Shown here: positions 1 through 9,430 of the stretch, piece by piece
Numbering within the stretch: position 1 is the stretch's first letter
Layout: every line of letters starts with the position of its first letter
NCBI GenBank assembly: GCA_013396525.1
Contig: VWYX01000884.1
Span: 289,785 to 353,784, forward strand
Reading direction: 5' to 3'
DNA: 64,000 bases
Source: Chaetorhynchus papuensis
Lineage: Eukaryota > Chordata > Aves > Passeriformes > Rhipiduridae
Notes under the pieces: model-generated
Told to the model about the DNA's origin: nothing
Databases searched by the model: none
The model's input: only the letters and a program-made list of their open reading frames with translations
Position numbers and translations under genes: made by a program

Positions 1-1717
1 GAGATTGTCTATCTGTATTGTAATGAGAAGATGGTCAGACTAGCTTAATGTTTAGCACTTTTTACTTTTCATCTTCAAAATGATTTGTGAACATCAAGCA
101 AGTATATCAACTTGTGTTTTCCAGAGGATACTTGTGTTGAATACAAGCAACAGATCGTGACTTTTTGTAAAATCTTGTGGCAATCGTAATATACTGGTGT
201 TAATTGTAAAACCTTACAAAAATTAAATAGGGGAAAATCGTTGGTGGGGTTTTTTTTATTGCAAACTAAATAACACCTGTTGGATTTCTAGTGATAAATA
301 ACCTTGTCTGCTGAAGATTTAGTACTACTGAGGCCTGGCTTTGTAATTTTAACTCAGGTTTTTGTTGAAGTCAAAGATTGCAGCACTGAATTCTGTTTGA
401 AGCAATTGTTTTATTATTTGCAATGTGTAGGGGTTGATTAAAGTTTTTGTGACTCCTCCCATTCATCTTGTTCTTGCTTGCATTGTGCTGCCACTTTTGG
501 AATGCATCAACAGAGATGAAAAGTCTGCTTGGAATAAATCCTGACAAGAAAGGCAGGGAAGATATCATAAAAACCTGATATTGTGGAGGTTTATTGTGAG
601 AAAATTCTGTTGGGGGGTGGTTCTTATTCTCTAAACAGCTCTGATTTATCAGGCAATGTAAAGACTGTGGTGCTAGAAAAGGTGATGGAGAGAAGAAATG
701 GACCAGTTAATTGTTCAGTTCTGATACCTGGTACTGCTGGATGCTTATTTAATAAGTCTTGACTCATGATGTGTGCAGTGGCTAAAAATAACGAAAACCT
801 CTTCATCTCAAAGGAAGAAATACTTTGGAAAAGTCAAGGAAACTGCACCTGGAAGATTTCTAAGGAGGAGTGACACCACTGCACATGTTTATATTGTTGA
901 ACATTCAACATATTTATGTAAGCAAAAATGAGATGATGTAAGGAGGAATATAAATGGGATATAAAGTTCTCTGATTATTTGTTATTTGGTTTACGTGTGA
1001 CCCTTCTTATTTTCTTTTTATTTTCCTTTGGAATCAACCTCCTTTTGTTTTTTCATCCATTTTCTTAGCTACTGTTTTGTTTTAAATGTCCATAATTTTT
1101 TTTCCCCTTGTGATATTCAGTGCCATAATCTGTGGCTGGTCTTGACTCTATTCAAGTCAGCCATAATCCTCCTCCTTCCCAGTCTTAAATTGTGCATACA
1201 CTTCTATGGCCTAGAAATTGATACTGTATTTTAAAGATTTGTTCCCCTTCTTTTTTCTCCATTCTCTGGATTTTTTCACCTCCAGGAGAAATTCTTACTT
1301 TTTTAATAATCGTGCAGAATTCATCTCTTTCAAAGATTTCTGTAAAAATTCTGTTACCTTCCTCTGTTTTAAAATCATAAATGGATAATGCAGATGTTGA
1401 ACTATTCTGAAGATCTTGAATCATTACAAAAGCTCTGTAATTACATTTATTATTGATGATTTTCATTAGTAAATTCTTTGAGTTTACGTTGCTCCTTTCA
1501 TCCACAAGACTTATGGTGCTGTATAGTAAAACATCCATTACAGCTTAAGACAACCCTGGAAGACAAATGAGTCCTCAGACCTGTCTAAATCTGTACAAGA
1601 GGTGCTCTAAGGGAAGGCTGCTTACAAGGCAGGAGCTGTGGGCCAGGTCAGAAGACAGAATAATTCTCATGTGACCTGACTTCTTTCCCCCCTGTACGTT
1701 CCAAACATATGAATTTC
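1..1717. other. unique noncoding sequence, no gene seen
   Basis: This AT-rich stretch has many short T and A runs. Open frames are at most about 117 codons, overlap on both strands and show no recognisable domain. I found no CR1 signature, tandem array or CpG cluster. It is read as intergenic or intronic DNA. Confidence 0.6.
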
Positions 1718-1733
1718 TTTTTTTTTTTTTTTT
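1718..1733. repeat. poly(T) run of 16
   Basis: An uninterrupted T16 is seen directly. Read on the minus strand it is a poly(A) tail-like run lying directly after the moderately GC-rich sequence at 1734-2035. Simple slippage is the default explanation. A retrocopy tail is the alternative. Confidence 0.9.
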
Positions 1734-2035
1734 GGGTGCAATTTTGAAAGAGCTTTATCTACATCTCTCTATGTCACAAGCACTGCCCAGGGGAGAATGA
1801 GACAGCTGGAGAACAAGAGAAGTGGGGATTTCTCTGGTCAGACCCTAGCCAGCTGCCCCTGGGGTCCCAGAGGCTTGTGCTTGGCGTGGGGCAGGGCTGG
1901 GTGACTCCTTTTGCTCCGCTCCTCGAGGAACAACTGCCTGAAGCTGGAGACAGCTCTACTTGAACATGCACCTGAATTTCCTTCTGAGTTTAAGCCCATG
2001 ACATAGCTCTGCCTTGGCAGCACTCTCTGACACCC
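1734..2035 (-). other. possible 3' end of a processed retrocopy or terminal exon
   Basis: On the minus strand this roughly 300-base, GC-richer stretch runs straight into an A16 run (1733 down to 1718). A GATAAA hexamer, a weak variant of the AATAAA polyadenylation signal, lies about 20 bases before the A run, the normal spacing for a cleaved mRNA end. Two overlapping 61-65 codon frames exist, but neither resembles a known protein. If real, it would be the 3' untranslated part of an mRNA copied back into DNA. Such copies are rare in birds because CR1 does not use poly(A) tails. A chance poly(T) tract beside ordinary sequence is at least as likely. Confidence 0.2.
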
Positions 2036-5000
2036 TTGAATGGAGAAACACGCTGTGGTGTTATATCAAATACCTCTAACCTGTGCCTAGAAAAGAGAGA
2101 CAGAAATGAAGTCACCAGGACTAACTGTGACAGCTATTGTGAATGTGCAATTTTTTCTTTTAATAACAGAGAGCAAAGATGTTCACAAGATGTTGTTTGG
2201 TGCTCTTTATCCACCCTGGCACTGGAACACTGAATAGCTTCCAATTAATCACTGTTTTGCTGGAGCTAGAGCAAAAATCAACATCTACTCTTCTGAGGAA
2301 GTCAAATGCCTGAGCTATTTGTCATGAATGGCTTCTGCTAATGGCATGATATTTTATCTTACAATAACCAGAAGTTTGCATTGATCCATGAGAGCATGAG
2401 GGAAGGCCTAGTTATCTATTAGATACTGTACCTCACTAATGGACAGATTAAGCTTCTGTCCATGGTATTTCCTTGCAGTGCAGAGACTTTTTCTGGCCTT
2501 TTTTGGGTGGGTGGAGAGTGGCAGTGACACCTGAATCAAGGATATAAAATACTTCATTTGGTGCACAGTTGCTTTTTACACCTTCTAAACTGCAACCTTG
2601 TTTAATTTTTTTTCGATTCAACACATTAGAGCAGCTTGCCTCTGATGCTGGAGCTTAAGCAAGGGAGATACCACAACCTTTGAGCTGCTTTCCTCACAGA
2701 AATCCCACTTTGCATCTGTTGGAGGAGCAGAAATTTCATGGTTGCTGATGGAGTCCCTCCTCTTCAGGTGGGGTATGATTATTCACCTGCTGTTTCCTAT
2801 GGAATGCAAGGTCCTCTGATCAGGTGAGATAACAGCAGCATTTCTCAGGGGCCTGGAAGTGGTGTTCTGCAGGAATTGGACAACCTTTTGCTGAACCTAG
2901 CAATTTCTTTCACTTTCCAGACTTGCCAGTTCTGCAGCCCGTTCTGTGACTAGTCAAGGTGACACTAGAAGCACCACACACGGATTATAACCCTGCTACC
3001 TCTTGCATAAGCAACAAACAAGATTCCCCTGCTGCGAAGACCTTACACCTGAAGAAGCTATTTGCTGTTGATGCTTTGGGGCAGATGCCTGCCTTTCTGT
3101 ACCTCATTGTTCATTTTTGTTCTTCAGTTTTAATCTCAATCCCTCATATCTGACATTATTCTGTCAGAATTATCAAATGAGCACTCTTGATTTTTTGTGA
3201 TATTGTGAATAGGAATTATCCCTTTGCTTTGAAAACTGTGACCTGTCCAAGTATCCTTCTCATCTTCGGGCAGCATGAAAAATATCAGAACCTTTCAGCA
3301 CCCTCTCAGTTTCTGCCTTCTTGTATTTATATATCTGCAAGTGAGCCCTTCAACCAGTGACATCCATCCACTTCTTCGTTTTAATGAAAACTGTTTGAGG
3401 ATGCTAAAAATGATGAAGCCTTTATCTGACAGCTCTTCTGAGACATGTGCTGAGCATCATTCACCGTAATCCCTTTTGGTTGTGTGCAGATACATAAATA
3501 TGCTATCTGAGCTGAAGGGGGATGGAGAAATGATTCTTCTGCGCTGGCACAGCTCCAGTTGTGGGGCTGGAACACTTGTAGGTGTGAGGGCCATTCCTGC
3601 AGCTTGGTCTGAGTCTGCCCAGCAGGCTCAGAAGCCTCTCTGGCCCAGTGCAGTGGTGCCTGAGCTGCATGACTGGCTCCCTTCTGTAGGCAATGATTTT
3701 CTCTTGCAAGCTGGCTTCACCCTTCTGGGCTGAAACAATCCAGCTTGTCCTTCACTCCCGTTGGAGAGTCATTTGGATACAAGCAAAGCAGAAAGCTATT
3801 GATGAGTAAGTTCAGGAGACTTGGAATGAAACTTTTTTTTCATCCTAACAGTAATTTCAATTATAAAATATGTGACCATGTGAACTGGCTGCAGTGTAAT
3901 GAGGAATTGGGAGAGTAATTTGAGTCCACCTGGCAGAAGAATAACATGTGATCTGTTTAAAATGTGAAAGGCCAAATGGTAGATAGAAAATGGAAATTCT
4001 TTGTTCCTGAGAGTGCACATCATGCAAAGGCAACATTTTCTGAATCTTATTCACACTTTTGACTTTATTGTTGAGAATAGTCTCTAGCTCCTGGGATTGA
4101 TAAAACAGACACCTAAAGTGGTAGAAATCATCACGCAACAGAAGGACTGTGGGATATTCTTAGTCTGAAAAGTTTCCATCCAATAAGAGACTAAATTGTG
4201 TGAAGTAGATTGATGGTAAGGAAAACTGAGTCCTGACAGTAAATGTCAGGGAAGATATATTAATGTACAGTAATGGAGTAGGAAATAGCCCTTTTTTTTC
4301 TTCTATTGCAACTTCAGTAATTACTTGCACAAAATGTCTACTAAGTGTCTTTTAAAAAGACATGAACCAAGCTACCCTATTCCTTATACAAAAGCTTGAA
4401 GTAAGCTAAAGACTAATTGGACACAGTGTAGAAAGAGGAACTGATACAAGAGGTTCCCGGATAATTTGTGATCATGAAGCTGACTTTAATACAGTGATTT
4501 CTTTCTTCTTTTGGCTTTTTCAGGAGATTTAGGCAAAATGTTTAGTGATTTCTTATATAATTTCAGTGCTTTTTCTTCTATTTTTTAAAGAAAGATAAGG
4601 AGAACCTGCAGCATGTTTCCAGTCACTCTTTTTTTGAATGACCAACATGGTTGATAGGAATGTCCTTACCTGAGCCCCTCTCCTGTGTGGTGTTAGAGCA
4701 GAAATGGAGGAAGAACAGTCATTCCATCCCATGGAAAGTTCTTGAGGTTTCTGAAGTCTTTCTGTATCTTTTGTGGGAACAAAATACAAAGCAGCCCCTT
4801 TCAAATGCCTCTGTGAAAAAGAGCTGTGTTGACATGCCTAGTTTGAGATCAAAGCCCTCAGGTCTCCAGTTGGAAGGTTTCACTTTGGTCACAAGTGAAA
4901 CTCTCTTGAAATGTTCTTCTGAGATGTTTCATCTTTGATGTAGTGGGATATTTGGCTAAGTACCACTTTGAAAGTGTTCATAGTAGGTCTGTGTTTTTGG

Positions 5001-5234
5001 TGCCATCGTGCTAGGATGAGAGGAACTTAAGTGGGGAGAACTGATAGATGAGAAATTATGAAAGACCTGGAGAAGGAACATGAACACATAATAAGGTGTT
5101 AGCTCTGTGCAGGATCCAGCCTGCTTAAACTGAGACTTAGGACTCCAAAGCCTAAGGCTCAGACAGTAACCCAGCCTGTCTGCTTCTTGCACTACAAGGT
5201 GCCTCTGTACTGTGCCTGAAAATTTCCTGGGCAC
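2036..5234. other. unique noncoding sequence, no gene seen
   Basis: The composition is mixed and no repeat family is recognisable. The open frames of up to about 95 codons at 3.8-4.1 kb and 4.6-4.9 kb overlap each other on opposite strands and show no domain, so I treat them as chance frames. Confidence 0.55.
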
Positions 5235-5660
5235 TTACTGTAGTGATCTATTCACGCCTAAAAGTGCCTGTTGGAAAAGAGACAGGCAACTCCCCCTCCC
5301 CAAAGCTGCCATGGTGCAGGCAGGCAGGCACCTGCCTGGCATGGCTGCTCTGGGGTAGCCTGAAGTCCTGGGTGTGACTGGGGCTGTGACTCTCCTGGCT
5401 GAGGGGTCAGTGTGGCAGAAGGACCGGACACCCTGCTCCTGAGAATGAGTCAGACTTGGCCGTGGTGCCCAAGTCCTCATGCAGTGTGTCTGTGCACAGC
5501 AGCCCACAGAAGGTGGGGAGAAGGCCTTCCCCCAAATTCTCCAAGGCCCAGGGTTCAGAGAGATGTCTTCAGTGTAGAAAGCCTAAATTCCATCTCTCTT
5601 GGGCTAAGCAGGGTTTAGAAATCATGTCTTTTGTTTTATCGAATACTATCACCAGGAGGG
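5235..5660. other. GC-richer unique block with a short perfect hairpin
   Basis: GC content is locally higher than in the flanks. An inverted repeat with 8-base arms (CAGGCAGG and CCTGCCTG) and a 2-base spacer lies at 5321-5338. Overlapping frames of 68-90 codons occur on both strands with no family resemblance. CpG density is too low for a CpG island. Confidence 0.4.
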
Positions 5661-6170
5661 GATGGAGACATCTTGCACTTCCCATGAGTTCTTTCCACTC
5701 ACAGTAGAAAGGATCAGCTACAGAAAACCTCCCTGCACATCTCCAGAGAATGTGCTGGAAATGTATGCAGTTAGGGCAGGTGGACTGGCCAGTGTCCTGC
5801 CAAGGGATCTAGAGCACAAGGGCTTTTTGCACAGCAGTGTGTAAAATGAGCACTGAACTCAGGTCTTTATTACAGCTCTTTATTATAAATCTGTTTCTAT
5901 ATTCTTCAGCCTCCAGCATCAGTGGTGGTAAGATCAGGCTGTTTGTATGCTGCTGCCTTGAAAACATACTGATGTGCTTTCATAATTGCAGCTGACGTGA
6001 TATGCAGTGCCAGTGACGCCTCATCCTGCTGCAAGTGCTGGCTGTGGAAAACAACGATTGCCTTAAAAGGTATTTATCTGCATTTGTGTAGATTGCATTA
6101 TTTTTGTATTATACGAATAAGTGGACTTGAGAGAGTACAGCCTTGTGGAAATGGAGGTATAAATCTAAAT
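5661..6170. other. unique noncoding sequence, no gene seen
   Basis: This is ordinary AT-leaning sequence between the GC-richer block and the CR1 tail. I recognise nothing in it. Confidence 0.5.
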
Positions 6171-6525
6171 AATCATGGGATCAAAGAGTGGTTTGTTTTG
6201 GAAGGGACTTTACGGATCATCTTCTACTAAGGCCTCACAGCCCCATCCAGCCTGGTCTTGAATACCCCCCGGGACAGGGAGTCTACAAACTCTCTGGGTA
6301 ACCTGTTCCAGTGCCTCACCACCCTCACAGTCGAGAATTCCTTCCTAATACCTATTCTAAAACTGCCCTCTTTCAGTTTCAGGCCATTCCCCCTTGTCCT
6401 ATCATACAAGTCCGTATGAAAAGTCCCTCTCCAACCTTCTTGCAAGCCCCCTTTAGGTACTAGAAGACTGCTGTCTCTTCCCCAGGCTGAGCAACTCCAG
6501 CTCTATTAGTCTGTCTTCACAGGAA
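6171..6525 (-). mobile_element. CR1 LINE, 3'-terminal fragment
   Basis: This is a 5'-truncated copy of the avian non-LTR retrotransposon CR1, inserted on the minus strand. The left edge carries the degenerate end of the CR1 3' tail. The body follows the CR1 ORF2 C-terminus. A minus-strand frame at 6445-6227 is open for 72 codons and contains the CR1 tail motif RVVRHWNRLPRE (W codon at 6310-6308), followed by an F-K-x-R-L-D-G block and a TAG stop. CR1 inserts without target-site duplication and is usually truncated at the 5' end, which fits a copy of about 350 bases. The sequence type is the one with a long KEG..R stretch before WNRLP, so it belongs to a different subfamily from the copy at 34 kb. 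It is not autonomous, because the endonuclease and catalytic reverse transcriptase parts are absent. Confidence 0.93.
6227..6445 (-). pseudogene. CR1 ORF2 C-terminal coding remnant
   Basis: This is the last 72 codons of a CR1 ORF2 protein (endonuclease plus reverse transcriptase), read on the minus strand inside the LINE fragment. It has no internal stops but lacks every catalytic domain, so it encodes no working enzyme. Recognisable residues are W46-N-R-L-P50, a signature near the ORF2 C-terminus in the CR1 group, and a downstream V-F-K-T-R-L-D segment. The methionine at the start is incidental. The frame is a relic, not a gene. Confidence 0.85.
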
Positions 6526-8227
6526 TTAAATGCTGGACAGGAGAATTTTCATGTTCTAGTCCAGTGCAATTGCAATACCTGTTCAGTATTAGGGAAAAGG
6601 GAAAAAAAAAAGCGTCAAAGCTGGTAAGGTTTGGAAATTCATGGCTTTGTTCCCGGTATAATAATCTATATCAGAAAGCATCTCTGTGTGAATATTTTCA
6701 GGCACTTATGATAACAGCAAATCAGGAACCTAGAAATAAACTTACTGAAGATTTTGCACCACACACACACAGGTGGAGCATCTGGATGTAAATGTCACTG
6801 TCTACAGTGCATCCTTCCCCACAGAGACTAAAAAGATTTAATTTTCATCACAGGAACAGTCAGATATAAAAGCTCTATTACTCCTGAAGGTTCATATATA
6901 ATAAACCAGGAAATTAAAAAAACTACTCTTCAAAAGAATTACACATACAGATGAAATTTGTGGATCCTGTACATTCTCACAAGATCTTTCAGCTTTGTCT
7001 GGGAGCTTGTCCTAAAAGATGGCTTGATGCCAAAGCTAGTGGCAGGTATTGATGGTACTCAGTTAACTTGGTTTCAGCTCTACCCTGTATTCCATCTTTG
7101 GCTGAATGGTTACTTCTGTACCCTGTTCCTCATCTGCAGAAGCGGTGTCATGTATCTTTTCCCTCCTAGAGTGTAAGTTTCTCTGCTCTGGTGATGTCTT
7201 TTATGATGAGTATGGAGGATGCAATCTTGTTTAGTGCCTCTGAGCTTCCACAGTATGCAATTATCAATGTTAATGTCTCCAAATTGAGGAAGTGATTGGA
7301 TCTAGCAGACTGCTTTGTTGTTTGTTTGTTGTGTAATTATCAGCATTCATTACAAACAGGTATGTCTAATTTTTCCAGCTCTCAGCAAGCTGACTTCAGT
7401 GATGGTATTATGGGTTGGGTTAAACTGACTGGAACTGGTGAGTGAAATGGCTGCCCTTCTGTTATGAATAAATGCAACAAACACAGAGCTAGGCAGATTA
7501 AAAAAAAAAAAAAAGGAATGAAAACAGGACTTGTTCAGTGTGTGAGCTCTGGATTTGAGCTGCTCACAGAGGAGTTGAAAGCATGGAGCTTTGGTGGGAT
7601 TTCCCAGGGTATTGTTTAACCATGTGCATACAGCGTTCTTTAGTGAGCAAACAGCAGGTGAGAGAGAGACACAGAAAACAGTAAAATTGGAAATATGGTC
7701 TAAGAAAATATATGCAAGAGAGAATGCATTTAAGCACTGTCAATAGAAATCAAGAGCAGGGAACAAAGAATCACCTGCTGTACCCAGAGATATGGGGTTC
7801 TGGCCAGCCCACAGGAGTACACAGGGTTTTATCAAAGAGCGTGTCCTTGGCTGAAGTGCACCAGCAGTTATATTTCATCAGAAAAAATGTTCTTGTTCCA
7901 GCACACTGCTGTGTATCCTCTCTGTGGTGCAGATGGGAGGCTGAAGCTGCACTGATGGTCTGCCTAACAAACTCCTTGCAAATTTATAATCAGTCAGAAA
8001 CAAAACCTAGACAGGAAACATTTTGTAAAAAATGAAATCCCTCCATACCTAGACGTATCTAGGGGTGATAATGCTCAGAAGGGAGAAATAGCATTATTCA
8101 GGAGAACACCTGGCCATCGCTTCTTGTCCTCCTGCATTTTCCCTGCTTTAGTACAGGTGCTACAGCTTGACAAAGACAGGTGATGTGCTCACAAGCACAG
8201 GATCATGTTCTCAGGTGTGCAGGCAAA
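6526..8227. other. unique noncoding sequence upstream of the CpG island
   Basis: It contains an A15 run at 7500-7514 and a short CA run near 6765. The 107-codon frame at 7712-8035 resembles no family. Base composition turns GC-rich only at the right end, where the CpG island begins. Confidence 0.5.
7500..7514. repeat. poly(A) run of 15
   Basis: An uninterrupted A15 is seen directly. No polyadenylation-signal hexamer or retrocopy-like body is evident upstream, so it is read as a mononucleotide microsatellite. Confidence 0.9.
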
Positions 8228-8301
8228 TCACCCGGACCCGGAGCAGCCCACGGCCCCTGGAGAGCCGCCAGTTTAGAGCCAGCTCCCAGCGGCTGTGTGG
8301 T

Positions 8302-8337
8302 GGGATGCGGTGGGAGGTCCTGGGGAAGCAGGGAGGG
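8302..8337 (+). other. G-quadruplex motif 1
   Basis: Four or more G-runs of at least three are separated by loops of 7, 7 and 5 bases, with a fifth run after a 1-base loop. This fits the G3+N1-7 rule on the plus strand. The long loops make it weaker than motif 2. It lies in the 5' part of the CpG island. Confidence 0.6.
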
Positions 8338-8505
8338 AAATGAGCCGTGCGTGTCCCTGGTGCCGGTGCGTGTGGAGCCGGGAGGGACTGGGTGCATTGC
8401 CCGGGGGGCCGAGGGCTCGAAAACAAGCGCTGCAGCTCGGTGCGGACACAATGGCTCCTTTGTTCACCGCGGTGGGAAGGAGTCGCTCGGTGCGGAGGAT
8501 GCCGT

Positions 8506-8529
8506 GGGGAGGGAGGGAGGAAGGGAGGG
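8506..8529 (+). other. G-quadruplex motif 2
   Basis: Five G-runs (G4, then four G3) are separated by loops of 1, 1, 5 and 1 bases. This short-loop motif should be stable and lies on the plus strand within the CpG island. Such motifs are typical of active promoters. Confidence 0.75.
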
Positions 8530-8603
8530 CTGCCAGGTGGCAGGCAGGGCCACCGTGACGCCCTGCCCGACACAGGGCTGCAGCCAGCGCCCAGTGCGGG
8601 AGA

Positions 8604-8950
8604 GAGAGAGAAAAAAAATCAGCTCTCTCGAAGTAAGTTCTCCAAGAAAATGTGCAAAAAGAGGCACTGGCACTGTTTGGAAAACCAAGGCAATGTTTCA
8701 CTTGATCTCAATGGCAGGAGAAAGCAGAAAGTGTTTATTGTTCATTCATACGCCGAGGGTGGTTTGGCTGGGGGGAGGTAAACCGGGCTCTGTGCGAGTT
8801 TATATGGGTTACTGTGCCAAGAGAAATTACGAGGTGTCGCAGAAGGGCGGTTTGGAGAGGTGTATGGTCCTGACCTTAATAAAGGCAGATGTTACTTTTG
8901 TGCCACGACAGGTAATTCCTACGTGCCCTTAATTTTGCAATAAAGAGAAC
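8604..8950 (+). other. flank downstream of CpG island with two AATAAA hexamers
   Basis: CpG density falls off quickly after 8603. AATAAA occurs at about 8878-8883 and 8939-8944. They could serve a short unspliced transcript leaving the island, but the hexamer is common in AT-rich DNA. The 250-codon frame at 8180-8932 crosses this area. It begins in the CpG island, has no recognisable domain and is treated as a chance frame. Confidence 0.3.
8633..8638 (+). other. candidate 5' splice donor downstream of CpG island
   Basis: The sequence GAA/GTAAGT matches the U1-complementary core exactly from +1 to +6, though the exon ends AA rather than AG. It lies about 30 bases beyond the CpG island edge, so the island could hold a first exon transcribed rightwards. 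Hexamers of this kind also occur by chance, and no acceptor can be paired with it here. Confidence 0.25.
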
Positions 8951-9395
8951 GATAAAGTTCAGATGGCTGAAATACTATCTTGGAACGCACAGCAAAGCAA
9001 TTTTTGTTGCACAGTTATTCAGCTGAAATGGGTTAAAGCACTTAATGTATAGTAAACACCAGTCCTGACATTTGCACCCACTAAAGAAATAACCTCTTGT
9101 TCACACACTTCCTAAGTTTGATACAGGAAAACAACATCACAAGTATGGATTTTTCATACAGGTCAAGGTCTGAACTGCAGGAAATAACATCGGATTTTGA
9201 AATTGCCACTGGTGATGCAGAGCAGCCATCCAAAAGCACAAACGAGAATGGATTTCAAAGTTTTCTTGGCTGCAAACAGAATAAATAAACAGTAGACAGT
9301 TTGAGGAAGTATTTGGTGCTGGACTTACTTTGGCCCCACTAATGTTTTGCTTCATTGCTGCAGTCAGTTCAAAAATTGTATCCTAAGCACAGGGT

Positions 9396-9430
9396 AAGAG
9401 AGACAGAGAGAAGAGACAGAGAGAAGAAAG
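9396..9430. repeat. purine-rich GA tract with 13-base period
   Basis: Two near-adjacent copies of AGAGACAGAGAGAAG start at 9399 and 9412, overlapping by two bases. Together with the flank they form an all-purine-plus-C tract. It is a small tandem expansion. Confidence 0.7.

Larger units (their letters stand above)
8228..8603. promoter_or_regulatory. orphan CpG island, candidate promoter
   Basis: I counted about 28 CpG dinucleotides in roughly 375 bases of clearly GC-rich sequence. The rest of the window is strongly CpG-depleted, so this is a true CpG island. In birds such islands usually mark promoters or first exons, and unmethylated islands recruit general transcription machinery. Inside it are two canonical G-quadruplex motifs on the plus strand (8302-8337 and 8506-8529) and a 12-bp direct repeat GCTCGGTGCGGA at 8435-8446 and 8485-8496. 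A GTAAGT splice-donor-like site follows at 8633. No protein with a known domain can be read from any frame. The open frames on both strands are the usual by-product of low stop-codon density in GC-rich DNA. It could be the promoter and first exon of a lncRNA, an alternative 5' exon of a neighbouring gene, or a distal enhancer island. Confidence 0.8.

Noticed and set aside
5321..5338. Perfect 8-base inverted repeat as a possible RNA structure
   Set aside because: A 2-base spacer cannot form a normal RNA loop, and the arms are simple CAGG repeats, so chance or slippage is the better explanation.
8180..8932. 250-codon plus-strand open frame over the CpG island
   Set aside because: Open frames exist on both strands and in several phases here because GC-rich DNA has few stop codons. 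The peptide is low-complexity G/R/S-rich with no domain.
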